In this document: positions 16,708 to 25,493 of the stretch, piece by piece | How positions within the stretch are numbered: position 1 is the first letter of the stretch | How the letters are laid out: each line of letters opens with the position of its first letter | Assembly (NCBI RefSeq): GCF_007671685.1 | Contig: NZ_VCNL01000001.1 | Location: 496,001 to 560,000 of the forward strand | Direction of reading: 5' to 3' | Length of the DNA: 64,000 bases | From: Halorubrum salsamenti | Lineage (GTDB): Archaea; Halobacteriota; Halobacteria; Halobacteriales; Haloferacaceae | The notes under the pieces: model-generated | The model's input: only the letters and a program-made list of their open reading frames with translations | Databases searched by the model: none | Told to the model about the DNA's origin: nothing | Made by a program: the position numbers and the translations under genes

Positions 16708-18033
16708 ATGGTATCTCGCCGCCGTGCGCTCTCTCTCTTGTCCCTCTCAGCCGTGGCGCTGGCGGGCTGTAACGCGAGGGACAGCGGTTCCGGGGCCGAA
16801 TCCGATCCCGACACGCGCGACGACGCGGTCTTGGACATCCGCGACTTCGGAGCCGCCGTCGACGGGACGACCGACGACACGCAGGCGGTCCGGGACGCGA
16901 TCGACGCGGTCGGTGAGGGCGGCACCGTCTACTTCCCGACCGGGACGACGCTCGTGTCGGCGGACGACAGGACGGCCGAAGGGGCGAAGGCGATCGAGGT
17001 CCGCGGCGACGACCTCCCCGACGACGTGACCTTCCGCGGCGACGGCGAGGGCTCCGTGGTCCGGCTCGCCGGCGGCCACGAGGACAACCACGGGCTGTTC
17101 TCCTGGAAGCCGGAGGGAGGGATCGTCGGGCACGTCATCCGAGACCTCACGGTCGACGGCAACCGACACGAGCAGCCCGCGGATCCCGAAAACGACAAGA
17201 ACGGGCTGAACCTCGGCGTGAGCGAGGCCACAAGCGACGAGTCGACCGTCGACGTCACGTTCCGCGACGTGCGGAGCGTCGACGCCAACACCGAGTGTTT
17301 CACCTTCCTCCAGGGCGGCTGCGTCGCGGACCGATGCACCGCCAGCGGCGCCGGAAAACACGGGTTCGGGATCGACACGTACGACAACGTCGGTCCGGCT
17401 CTGCCGCCCGTCGTCGTCCGGAACTCCCACGCGTACGACTGCGACGTCTACGGGATCGACTGCTCCGGGGGAACGACCCTCGTCGAGGACTGCGTCCTCG
17501 AGGAGAACGGCTGGGGAACGAAGACGACCGCCCACGTGGTCGAAGCGACGTTCCGACGGGTGCGGATAGCGAACAACGAGCAGCTCGGGTACCAGCGGAA
17601 CGACGTCCCGATGGAGACCGAGGAGACCGCGACGGTACGCCTCGACGACGTCGTCGCCCAGTCGAACGGCGATCAGGGGTTCCGTTTCGGACGGGACACC
17701 GAGTACGCGGTCGGGACCGTCACCGCGCTCGGGAACAACGGCGCCGGAAACGGGAGCGGCAACATCGCGATCATGGACAACGCGAGCGTGACCGCCGACG
17801 AGATCCGCTCGTTCAACGCCGAGTTCGGTGCCGGTATCCACTACTGGAGCTCGGAGCCGTCCACGATCTCGCTGTACGTGAACTTCGGGAACCGGAACGG
17901 GCCGTTCGACGGAGAGCTCGAACGGCTCGCCGTGCGGGCCATCGACGTCGACGTGCCGAACGACGTCGTCGACTCGATCGCGACCGGCCCGGTGCCAAAC
18001 TCGTCGGATGTCGGCGCGGGAACGGGCGACTGA
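16708..18033 (+). CDS. Tat lipoprotein with pectate-lyase / beta-helix fold
   Basis: 441 aa. N-terminus MVSRRRALSLLSLSAVALAGC is a Tat lipoprotein signal with lipobox LAGC, so the protein is anchored on the outer face of the membrane. The mature part opens with LDIRDFGAAVDGTTDDTQAV, the Pectate_lyase_3 motif also seen in the preceding gene. It continues as a parallel beta-helix (repeated short strands with Asn/Asp turns such as GKHGFGIDTYDN and YGIDCSGGTTLVEDC). It is a paralogue of 13903..16611 without the extra C-terminal domains, lies 96 bp downstream and is probably co-expressed. Role: binding or cleavage of surface polysaccharide; substrate not readable. Confidence 0.88.
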   Translation: MVSRRRALSLLSLSAVALAGCNARDSGSGAESDPDTRDDAVLDIRDFGAAVDGTTDDTQAVRDAIDAVGEGGTVYFPTGTTLVSADDRTAEGAKAIEVRGDDLPDDVTFRGDGEGSVVRLAGGHEDNHGLFSWKPEGGIVGHVIRDLTVDGNRHEQPADPENDKNGLNLGVSEATSDESTVDVTFRDVRSVDANTECFTFLQGGCVADRCTASGAGKHGFGIDTYDNVGPALPPVVVRNSHAYDCDVYGIDCSGGTTLVEDCVLEENGWGTKTTAHVVEATFRRVRIANNEQLGYQRNDVPMETEETATVRLDDVVAQSNGDQGFRFGRDTEYAVGTVTALGNNGAGNGSGNIAIMDNASVTADEIRSFNAEFGAGIHYWSSEPSTISLYVNFGNRNGPFDGELERLAVRAIDVDVPNDVVDSIATGPVPNSSDVGAGTGD

Positions 18034-18186
18034 CGGAGGGCACGACCAGAACCGCTCCGAGCGAAGCGACTCCGACGAGCGGTGCCGTCGCCGACCGAGT
18101 TCCGCCCACGAGGTAACCGGACGGATATCGCGGCGTACCCCCTCTATGATCTCTATATATATGTGGGTAGCAGCGGCACACTCGGT

Positions 18187-18972
18187 ATGATCGGGCTCTT
18201 GGGAGAGGTGGAACGGGTCCGGCGCTCGCAGGGCACGCTGACGATGGTCCGGGAGGGCGTGAACTACCTCGCGTGGCGCGGGTCTCCGGTGCTGTGGCCG
18301 CTGTTGAACCGCGGTCGGGCCGTCAGCCACCGGCTACGGTACGACGCCCCGACGAGATTGTACGAACCGATCTTCGTCTCGCCGTCGGAGATCACTCGAT
18401 ACACGTGGGGCGTCTCCAAGACCCTCGGGCTCGGGACGGTCCGCGGCGGCGACTGGGAGAGCGACTCGCTGCCGCTCTCCGAGAAGTGGGAGTGTCGGGG
18501 ACTCGAACAGCGGTTCGTCGGCGAACTCGACTGGGGGGACACGGAGTACGTCCGGTATCCCCGCCGGGAGTACTTCGCGAAGGGAGAGGACATCTGGGGA
18601 TACAGCTCCGAGGAGGAGTTCATCGATCACCGGTGTCGCTACGTGGACCGGCTCTACGAGAGCATCCGGCAAGACGGATACGTGCGGTCCGAGAACGGGA
18701 CGAACGGGTTCCCGGGCATGGACATCCGCCGGATCGGCTATCACCACAACTTCGACCCGCTGATCTGTATCGGGGCGGACGGCACCGTATATCACCGGGA
18801 CGGCTACCACCGGCTGATGATCGCTAAGGCCCTCGACCTCGACGCGATCCCGGTGCTGGTGCTCGCCCGACACCCGGCGTGGCAGGCGGTGCGTGAACGC
18901 GCGTACTCCGGCTGGCTCGCCGATACCGATCCTGCCCGCACGCACCCCGACATCGCGCCGCTGCTGGATTAG
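18187..18972 (+). CDS. ParB-fold (sulfiredoxin/ParB-like) protein of glycan clusters
   Basis: A 261-aa soluble protein. The C-terminal part GADGTVYHRDGYHRLMIAKALDLDAIPVLVL (here split: YHRDGYHRLMIAKAL then DLDAIPVLVL) matches the ParB N-terminal fold core, where GxHR binds nucleotide. The N-terminal 160 residues are not recognised; they contain KLGLGT-like and YVRYPRREYF stretches. The start at ATG 18187 fits a strong TATA box (TCTATATATATG, about 18148-18160) that gives a leader of only a few nucleotides. ParB-fold proteins in eps loci are known but uncharacterised; they may be CTP/ATP-dependent. Downstream is a short gene and a propeller protein on the same strand. Confidence 0.7.
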   Translation: MIGLLGEVERVRRSQGTLTMVREGVNYLAWRGSPVLWPLLNRGRAVSHRLRYDAPTRLYEPIFVSPSEITRYTWGVSKTLGLGTVRGGDWESDSLPLSEKWECRGLEQRFVGELDWGDTEYVRYPRREYFAKGEDIWGYSSEEEFIDHRCRYVDRLYESIRQDGYVRSENGTNGFPGMDIRRIGYHHNFDPLICIGADGTVYHRDGYHRLMIAKALDLDAIPVLVLARHPAWQAVRERAYSGWLADTDPARTHPDIAPLLD

Positions 18973-19126
18973 CGGACGTATATACATAGCCGGTGGTCCC
19001 GACGGACACAGACATGGAAACACCACCGCGCGGCGATCGAACCCGGTCGGCGGATCGGGTTCGGACGGCAGACCGAACCCGGTCGACGGACCCCGACAAT
19101 CGCCCCGTCCCGGCGGCGTGACCGAC

Positions 19127-19390
19127 ATGTTCGACGGAAGCACCGGAACCCCTCTCGGTCTCTCTGCCGGGGTCTCGCGCGGTCGATCCGTCGCCCACGC
19201 CGCGCGCCGGCGGCTCCCGGCGTTCGCGGACACCGGAAGCGACGAGGAGCACCTGTCCGCTGCGGCCGACTGGCTGTTCCGCAGCCAAGACGCGGCCGAC
19301 GGAGGCGAGTCGGCCGCCACGTACAACCGTGATCTGGCCGCGTACACGGAAACCCTACCGATGAGCGACCGGATGGAGGCGTCGCCGTGA
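19127..19390 (+). CDS. Small ORF, probable truncated remnant of a squalene-cyclase-like EPS protein
   Basis: 87 aa. Residues about 40-75 (EEHLSAAADWLFRSQDAADG, then ESAATYNRDLAAYTETLP) resemble the start of the prenyltransferase / squalene-cyclase repeat proteins of polysaccharide loci. Those read HLxAAxDWLxxAQDxxxDGGVS and SYPETTGY. The reading frame ends soon after, at a 26-bp tandem duplication (19361-19386 and 19387-19412) that also creates the GTG start of the next gene. Stop and start overlap (GTGA). It is probably a broken gene; a conserved short protein is also possible. Confidence 0.45.
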   Translation: MFDGSTGTPLGLSAGVSRGRSVAHAARRRLPAFADTGSDEEHLSAAADWLFRSQDAADGGESAATYNRDLAAYTETLPMSDRMEASP

Positions 19391-20466
19391 GCGACCGGTT
19401 AGAGGCGCTGCGGCGAGTCCCGTTCGTCCTCTCCGCCGCGCGATCGGCGGGGAAGCTGGTCAACCACACGGTCCCGGACCTGCTGCGTCCCGACGTCGAC
19501 CCCGCCGCGGTCGACCGGTCGGCGGTCGATCCCGCGGCCGCCGCGCCGGCGACCTCGCTCGGACCGGGGGCGCGCGACGAGACGGACCTGCCCCTGACAC
19601 CCGCGGAGATCCCGGCCGCGCGGAATCCGGCGTTCACCGCGGAGGACGTGACGGACTTCGGGTCGGTGGACTTCGTCGCGGACCCGTTCATGCTTCCCGG
19701 ACCGGACCGCTGGCACCTCTTCTTCGAGGTGTGCAACTACGCCCGCGACCCGGACGCCGTCATCGGGCACGCGACCAGCCCCGACGGGCTCCGCTGGGAG
19801 TACGACCGCGCCGTGTTGAACACCGGCGAGCACCTCTCTTTCCCCTACGTGTTCGAGTGGGAGGGAACGCGCTACATGGTGCCCGAGGAGGGCGGATCGC
19901 ATGGCCGGTCGATTCGGCTCTACGAGGCGACGGACTTCCCCGGGGAGTGGGAGCCCCGCGCGACGCTCGTGTCCGCGGACCACCGCACCGACGACACGGT
20001 CCTGTTCAGGTGGCGCGACCGCTGGTGGCTGCTCGTCGGCGACGGAGACGTGGCCGGAATCCGGGCCTACCACAGCGACTCGCTCGTCGCCGACGACTGG
20101 GTGCCGCACGGGGACAACCCGGTCGTCACCGGGCGCCCCGCCGCGTTCCGGCCCGGCGGGCGGCCGATCGTCGGCTCCGACGGCGTCGTCGTCTTCTTCC
20201 AGGACTGCGAGCGGCGGTACGGCGAGGCCGTCCGCGCGTTCGAGGTCACGGATCTGGGACCGGAAACGTACGCCGACGAGGATCGACCGGAGTCGCCGAT
20301 CCTCGAAGGGACGGGCGCGCGGTTCGGCTGGAACTCCGGCCGGATGCACCACGTCGACCCGTGGTACGTCGACGGCCGCTGGCTCTGCGTCGCCGACGGC
20401 AACGTCGCCAACAGCGCGGTGTTCACCGGTCGCCACTGGGCGCTCGGGATGTACTCGGCCGACTGA
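19387..20466 (+). CDS. Five-bladed beta-propeller protein, GH43/GINT1-like
   Basis: 359 aa, GTG start overlapping the previous stop. From residue about 90 it has the repeated blade pattern of GH32/43/68-type propellers, best matching the GINT1 N-terminal family of polysaccharide loci. Seen: FVADPFMLPGPDRWHLFFEV, HATSPDGLRWEYDRAVL, SFPYVFEWEGTRYMVPEE, TDDTVLFRWRDRWWLLVGD, and a WNSGRMHHVDPWYVDGRWL last blade. The Asp in VADPF and the Glu in VPEE correspond to conserved polar residues. No signal peptide was seen, so it may act inside on nucleotide- or lipid-linked glycans as transferase or hydrolase. The exact chemistry is not readable. Confidence 0.75.
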   Translation: MSDRLEALRRVPFVLSAARSAGKLVNHTVPDLLRPDVDPAAVDRSAVDPAAAAPATSLGPGARDETDLPLTPAEIPAARNPAFTAEDVTDFGSVDFVADPFMLPGPDRWHLFFEVCNYARDPDAVIGHATSPDGLRWEYDRAVLNTGEHLSFPYVFEWEGTRYMVPEEGGSHGRSIRLYEATDFPGEWEPRATLVSADHRTDDTVLFRWRDRWWLLVGDGDVAGIRAYHSDSLVADDWVPHGDNPVVTGRPAAFRPGGRPIVGSDGVVVFFQDCERRYGEAVRAFEVTDLGPETYADEDRPESPILEGTGARFGWNSGRMHHVDPWYVDGRWLCVADGNVANSAVFTGRHWALGMYSAD

Positions 20467-20475
20467 GCGCAGCGC

Positions 20476-21675
20476 TCACCGGCGGACCGCGTCGACGACC
20501 CGCGACCCGAGCGTCGCGGCCATCCCGATCCCGTCGGCGACGAACGGTAGCGGGTCGTCGAGCGAGAGCAGATCGAAGTTGGGATTCCGGTACAGCGAGG
20601 TCGCCAGCGCGGCGACCTCGCGGCCGATCGGAGGCGGGTCGCCGTGGCCGTCGGCCCGAAGCACGTTGTAGAGGTACGCGAACTCCCCGCTGAGAAGGTG
20701 CGAGCCGACGCCGACCCGGTATTCGGGCAAGCCTCCCTCCGGACGCTGCCCGGCGGCGAGGGCGGCGTAGTGACGCGGGAAGTCGACGCCGGCGTGAACC
20801 GGAAGCGCCAGCGACCCCCAAAACCGGGGGTTGATCTCCATGAGCCTGAAGGAGCCGTCGCGCGCGTCGCGCCGGAACTCCACCATCGCCGGGCCGTGCC
20901 AGTCCAGCGCCGACAGGAGGGCGGTGCCGTGCTCGCGCAGTTCCGCCCCGTCGACCGCCTCCCGGTAGACGCTCGCGCCGCCGGAGTAGGTGAAGCTCCG
21001 GATCCGGCGGTGCTGGAACGTCGCGACCGGCTCGCCGCGGTCCATCAGCGCGAAGAAGCCGTACTCCCCGTCGCTCGGCACGAACTCCTGTGTGACGGGC
21101 ACGTGGCCCATCTCGTCGACGACCGACTGGACCGGCGGTCGCTCCCCGGCGTCGAGGAGCCGGACGTCGGGCTCGTGAGAGCCCCCGCCGTCCTCGTCCA
21201 CCACGATGGTGTACCGCGGTTTGACGACCAGCGGCCCGTCGTCGTCCGGCCAGTCGGTGAGCGGTCGCGTTCGCGGGACCGGGATGTCGAGGCCCTCGGC
21301 GATCGAAAAGAGGGCCCGTCGGTCCTGCGCGCTCCGGAGCGTGTCGAAGTCGGGCCACACGGGGTCGAGGTGCGTCGAGAGCTCCTCGCGCCGCGACGCG
21401 AGCGCGTACGCGTCCGCCTCGCGCAGCGGGAGGACCGTCGTCACGTCGTCGCGCGCGGCGAGGTCGACCAGCGCGTCCGCGTACCCGCGCATCGACTCGG
21501 TCGGGTCGGGGACGTCGACGGCCTCCGCACGGTGCTTCGACGAGAGCGCCGGGGACCGCTGGCCGTCGGACGCGAGGACGGGCGCGACTCCCGCACGGGC
21601 GAGCGACCGCACCGCGACGACGCTGCTCTGAGTGCCGATCGCCGGGACGACCGCCGCCGGCCGGTCGGCGGTCAT
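20476..21675 (-). CDS. ATP-grasp carboxylate-amine ligase
   Basis: 399 aa. The N-terminal domain (residues 1-115) has the VPAIGTQSSVVAVRSLARAGV opening seen in PylC/CarB-like ATP-grasp enzymes. The central ATP-grasp region has GPLVVKPRY (ATP-binding Lys), QEFVPSDGEYGFFALMD, AMVEFRRDARDGSFRLMEINPRFWGSL (split: AMVEFRRD then LMEINPRFWGSLAL) with the metal-binding Glu and Asn. It forms a C-N (amide) or similar bond on an unknown acceptor, perhaps attaching an amino acid to a sugar acid. It is translationally coupled (ATGA) to the upstream LMW phosphatase gene. Confidence 0.85.
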   Translation of the reverse strand: MTADRPAAVVPAIGTQSSVVAVRSLARAGVAPVLASDGQRSPALSSKHRAEAVDVPDPTESMRGYADALVDLAARDDVTTVLPLREADAYALASRREELSTHLDPVWPDFDTLRSAQDRRALFSIAEGLDIPVPRTRPLTDWPDDDGPLVVKPRYTIVVDEDGGGSHEPDVRLLDAGERPPVQSVVDEMGHVPVTQEFVPSDGEYGFFALMDRGEPVATFQHRRIRSFTYSGGASVYREAVDGAELREHGTALLSALDWHGPAMVEFRRDARDGSFRLMEINPRFWGSLALPVHAGVDFPRHYAALAAGQRPEGGLPEYRVGVGSHLLSGEFAYLYNVLRADGHGDPPPIGREVAALATSLYRNPNFDLLSLDDPLPFVADGIGMAATLGSRVVDAVRR

Positions 21676-22253
21676 CGCTCGGACTCCAGCGTCTCGGCGA
21701 GCCCGTCCACCGCCCGGACCACGTCGACGTACAGGGTTCGGAACCCGTCGAGCCCCTTCCCGTACGGGTCGCTGATCTCGTATCCCTCGCCCGAAAAGAT
21801 CCCGAGGAACCGCGTCTTGTCGTCGAGGTCGCCGAACCCCCGACGGAGGTCGTGGTAGTTGAGAAGGTCCATCACCACGATGAGATCGCTCCGTTCGAGC
21901 TGCTCGGCCGTGACCGGCTTCGAGCGATGGTCGGAGAGGTCGACGCCGAGCTCGTCGGCCACCTGAACCGCGTCGTCCGGGCTGGCGCGGCCGGCCGTCG
22001 TTCGGAGTCCGGCGGAGTCGACGGAGAGCCCGTCGATCCCCCGGTCTGCGGCCACCGATTCGAGGTATCGCTCCGCGAGGGGGCTCCGACAGATGTTCCC
22101 GTAACAGAGGAACAGCACGTTCAGGTCGCTCGACGCGGCGCCGTCCGGCGGCGATACGTCGAGGACCGACGGCGACCGCGCGAGCGCGAGGCGCAGGCGC
22201 TGGGTTTCGATGGCGGCGTGATTCCGTGCGGCCGAGAGGTATGAGCGGATCAT
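21672..22253 (-). CDS. Low-molecular-weight protein-tyrosine phosphatase family protein
   Basis: 193 aa. After a leader of about 44 residues with a basic amphipathic helix, the phosphatase core starts at NVLFLCYGNICRSPLAE. The nucleophile is Cys50 and the phosphate-binding Arg is Arg56 (C-x5-R). The general acid is in SDPYGKG (Asp162). LMW phosphatases of eps clusters dephosphorylate tyrosine kinases or transfer enzymes that control polymer export. No kinase is visible nearby. It overlaps the ATP-grasp gene by 4 bp (ATGA), so the two are co-translated. The N-terminal extension is longer than the family norm; an internal start is possible. Confidence 0.87.
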   Translation of the reverse strand: MIRSYLSAARNHAAIETQRLRLALARSPSVLDVSPPDGAASSDLNVLFLCYGNICRSPLAERYLESVAADRGIDGLSVDSAGLRTTAGRASPDDAVQVADELGVDLSDHRSKPVTAEQLERSDLIVVMDLLNYHDLRRGFGDLDDKTRFLGIFSGEGYEISDPYGKGLDGFRTLYVDVVRAVDGLAETLESER

Positions 22254-22494
22254 TGATGAGCGGGCGTTGGTCGGGCGCGACCGGTGGGGCCGCGGTGCTA
22301 GATATCGGAGTAGAGCGCTCCGAGACGCTTCGTTACGAAGACGCTAATCCGCGGACGAGGAGTCGAACCGACCGCCAGTGGTCACGCGGAGGAGACCGGG
22401 AATCGGTGTCGACCGACGGAGAGAGCCTCGATCCGCCGATAGCCGGCGGATACCTTTATCGGCCCCAGACGGAGGGGCAGTCGAGCCGTTTCGA

Positions 22495-23676
22495 ATGTAC
22501 ACCATCCTCGCGAGCGCCGTCAACCACCCGGACACGATCGAGCGCTACACCGGCCTGTTCAACCACCGCATCCTCCGCTCGCTCGCGGAGGCCGGCACCG
22601 ACTTGAACGTGGTGTCGCCCCGACCGTTCGCCCCGCCGATCGGTCCGTACGCCGAGTACGGGTCGATCCCGACCGTCGAAGACTGGGGGGCGTACGAGGT
22701 CCGTCACCCCCGGTTCTGGTACCTGCTCCCGAAGCGGTTCTTCTACGGGCTCGCCGGCGACTCGTTCGCCCGACGGGTTCCCCCGTACGCGGACCGAGCG
22801 TTCGAGACCCCCGACGTGGTCCACGCCTGTCACATCTATCTCGACGGCTACGGGATTCTCCCGTACGTCCGCGAGCACGACCTCCCGCTGTTCGTCGTCG
22901 CCCACGGGACGATCCTCAACTCGTACGACGACCTCGCGCGGGGGGTCCGCGAGCGCGTCCGCGAGACCGTGAGGGAGGCGACCGGCGTCCTCTGCGTGAG
23001 CGACGCGCTCGCCGAGCGCGCGGGCGAACTGACCGACCCCGCGAAGGTCTCGACGGTCCCGCTCGGCGCCGACCCGGAGCGCTTCCCGGTCGACCGGCGC
23101 GAGGAGCTCCGGCGCGAACTGGGCGTCGACTCCGACGCGACGGTGGTCCTCTTCGTCGGGCAGTTCCTGAAGCGCAAGGGCGTCGAGGAGGCGATCGACG
23201 TCGTCCGGCGCGTCGACGACCCGGACGCGACGTTCGTCTTCGTCGGCCACGGCGGCGACCTCGCCGACGAGGTGCGCGACGCGCTCGCTGACACGGGACG
23301 GTCCCCGCGGCTCGTGTTCGACGGCCTCCCGCCGGTCGCGCTCCGCCGGTGGTTCGCGCTCGCCGACGTGCTGTGGCTGCCGAGCCACACGGAGGGCCGA
23401 CCCACCGTCATCTACGAGGCGATGGCGAGCGAGACCGCCGTGTTGGCGTCGTCTGTCGGTGGGGTCCCGGAGCAGGTGGTCGACGGCGAGACCGGACTGC
23501 TGGTCGATCCGGTCGACGTCGACGGGCTGGAGGCCGGGCTCCGGTCGCTGCTCGCGGACCGGAACCGCACCCGAGCGATGGGGCGAGCGGGCCGCGACAG
23601 GCTCCTCGAACGAGGGTGGACGTGGGAGGCCCACGCCGAGCGGGTCCGACAGCTCCACGAGGGGGCGATCGAATGA
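22495..23676 (+). CDS. Glycosyltransferase family 4
   Basis: 393 aa GT-B enzyme transferring a sugar from a nucleotide sugar. The N-terminal domain has the GNT/acceptor-side HGTILNSYDDL. The C-terminal domain has ATVVLFVGQFLKRKGVEEAI, FVGHGGDLADEV and the donor-binding SHTEGRPTVIYEAMASETAV (E-x7-E), then GGVPEQVVDGETGLLVDP. The ATG at 22495 was chosen over upstream in-frame codons. A TATA-like TACCTTTATC at about 22451 places the transcript start shortly before it. It overlaps the next glycosyltransferase by 4 bp (ATGA), so both act in the same pathway. Acceptor and sugar unknown. Confidence 0.9.
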   Translation: MYTILASAVNHPDTIERYTGLFNHRILRSLAEAGTDLNVVSPRPFAPPIGPYAEYGSIPTVEDWGAYEVRHPRFWYLLPKRFFYGLAGDSFARRVPPYADRAFETPDVVHACHIYLDGYGILPYVREHDLPLFVVAHGTILNSYDDLARGVRERVRETVREATGVLCVSDALAERAGELTDPAKVSTVPLGADPERFPVDRREELRRELGVDSDATVVLFVGQFLKRKGVEEAIDVVRRVDDPDATFVFVGHGGDLADEVRDALADTGRSPRLVFDGLPPVALRRWFALADVLWLPSHTEGRPTVIYEAMASETAVLASSVGGVPEQVVDGETGLLVDPVDVDGLEAGLRSLLADRNRTRAMGRAGRDRLLERGWTWEAHAERVRQLHEGAIE

Positions 23677-24848
23677 GGGATTCGACGGGTGAGCAGGCGA
23701 CCGACCTCTCCCTCCTCGTCTTCACCTCCCACCGACCCGAGGAGGTCGTGGAGCCGCTCCGCGAGACGGCCCTCGACGTGGCCGTCGTCAGCGTCGACGA
23801 CGGCGGGTCGCTTCCCTCGCGGTCCGTGGCCACCGTCCGGCGGACGCGGCGCGCGCTCGCGGCGCACGACCCCGACGCGGTCCTGCTCGACTGCTACGAG
23901 GCGATGGGCGCGCTGGTCACGCTGCTGGCGGACCGACGTGGCGTCCCGGTCGTCGACCGGCTCGTGGGCGACACGTGGCTGCGGTTCGAGAACGGGACCC
24001 GGGAGGCGAAGGCCGACGGGGAGTGGGGGCGCGTCGCGGCCTACCGAGCGATCCTCGGGGTCGACGAGTTCGTCTTCTCCCGCGCGAGCGGGTTCGTCGT
24101 CGTCTCCGACCAGCTCGGGGAGGTCGTCCGCCGGCGGACCGGCTGTCCTCCGGACCGCGTCGGGAAGGTGCCCGTGCCGGCGCCGGGGGGAGGAGGGAGG
24201 GCGGAAGAAGGCACGGAGGCGGAAGGAGGCACTGGGACGATCGCGCCGTCAGACGACGGCGACCGGTTCGGGGTCGACGCGGACCGCGTCCTGCTGACGG
24301 TGACGAACCTGAAGTACCGGGCGAAGCTCCGCGGGGTCGAGACGGCGCTGGAGGAGGTTCTCCCGCTGCTCGAAGCCGACCCGGACCTCGCGTACGTCGT
24401 CGCCGGCGGCGGCGAGTACGCATCGGAGTTCCGGGCGACGCTCGACGAGCGCGTCGACGACTCGAACGTTCGGCGGCGGATCCGCGCGCTGGGGTTCGTC
24501 GACGGCGTCGCCGACCTCTACGCGCTGGCGGACGTGTTCGTCTACGTCTCGTACCTCGACGGCTACCCGCGCGTCGTGCTGGAGGCGCAGGAGGCCGGGC
24601 TCCCGGTCGTCGCGAACGACGCGTACGGGATGCGCGAACAGGTCCGAGACGGCGAGAGCGGGTTTCTGATCGACCCGGGGGAGACCGGAGCGCTTCGCGA
24701 GGCCGTCTCCGATCTCCTTGCGGACCCCGAGGCCCGACGCCGATACGGGCAGCGCGGCCGCGATCGCGTCGCGAGAGAGAACGCGCCCGAGGTGGTGGGA
24801 CGACAGTTGGAGGCGTTTCTTCGGCGGCTGATGACGGACCTCGACTGA
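23673..24848 (+). CDS. Glycosyltransferase family 4 with low-complexity insert
   Basis: 391 aa. Its C-terminal GT4 domain is typical: VLLTVTNLKYRAKLRGVETA, VVAGGGEYASEF, ADVFVYVSYLDGYPRVVLEA, VVANDAYGMREQVRDGESGFLID. The N-terminal domain carries DCYEAMGALVTLLADRRGVPVVDRL. Between the domains (residues about 168-195) is a Gly/Glu/Thr-rich stretch encoded by purine-rich imperfect tandem repeats (about 24180-24245), absent from related enzymes. It looks like a recent in-frame expansion at the domain linker. Start coupled to the preceding gene. Sugar and acceptor unknown. Confidence 0.87.
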   Translation: MRDSTGEQATDLSLLVFTSHRPEEVVEPLRETALDVAVVSVDDGGSLPSRSVATVRRTRRALAAHDPDAVLLDCYEAMGALVTLLADRRGVPVVDRLVGDTWLRFENGTREAKADGEWGRVAAYRAILGVDEFVFSRASGFVVVSDQLGEVVRRRTGCPPDRVGKVPVPAPGGGGRAEEGTEAEGGTGTIAPSDDGDRFGVDADRVLLTVTNLKYRAKLRGVETALEEVLPLLEADPDLAYVVAGGGEYASEFRATLDERVDDSNVRRRIRALGFVDGVADLYALADVFVYVSYLDGYPRVVLEAQEAGLPVVANDAYGMREQVRDGESGFLIDPGETGALREAVSDLLADPEARRRYGQRGRDRVARENAPEVVGRQLEAFLRRLMTDLD

Positions 24849-25016
24849 TCGGCGGCTCTCGTCCGGTTCCCCCCCCGAGATGTTGACTACCCGCCGTGGA
24901 CGTTGTTGCGCTTTTTTAGGCACAGGACAGAGCGAATATATAGCTACTAACGGCTGCTTATTTATTTATCAACAAGTTTGTATAATTACCATAGAATATT
25001 ATAGTCATTAGTTAAC

Positions 25017-25388
25017 ATGTGTGCTATGCTGGGGTACAGGCCTAACTCGGAGGAGACGGATCGCGCACTGAATGCGTTGTCTCACGCCGGTCGCCGTCGG
25101 TTGCTGTTCGAACTCTACGAGCAAGCGGACGCGGAAGGGGAGCGCGTCTGCTATACCGACATTCCGCAGTTCAGGGCTCAGAGAAGACGCGTCCTACTGT
25201 ATCATTCCCATCTCCCCAAACTCGAAGCGGCCGGATACATCAACTGGAACGAGGCCGAGAAGACGATACAGAAAGGGCCTCAATGGGAAGAGATCGAACC
25301 GCTTCTCGAACTCATCTATACGCATCTGTACGAACTCCCGCCGTTTCTCCAAGGGAAACCATCTGACAATACCGAAACGCAATGCTAA
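25017..25388 (+). CDS. DUF7344-type winged-helix protein
   Basis: 123 aa. SHAGRRRLLFELYEQA opens the helical part; VLLYHSHLPKLEAAGYINWN is the recognition-helix/wing block that defines the family; IEPLLELIYTHL closes it. It is preceded by a very AT-rich 150-bp region with TATAATTA at 24981-24988 and a leader of a few nucleotides. Base composition is lower in GC than its neighbours, suggesting separate acquisition. Either of two ATGs (25017, 25026) may start it. Probably a DNA-binding regulator; targets unknown. Confidence 0.78.
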   Translation: MCAMLGYRPNSEETDRALNALSHAGRRRLLFELYEQADAEGERVCYTDIPQFRAQRRRVLLYHSHLPKLEAAGYINWNEAEKTIQKGPQWEEIEPLLELIYTHLYELPPFLQGKPSDNTETQC

Positions 25389-25493
25389 ATCGTTCGTCCG
25401 CTGTCGACCGCAGGCGGGCGGAATGAACCATCGATCACGGCCGTAACGGAGCCTCATCCTTCGAGTTCCACCTACTCGTCCGCCGAGTCCCGC

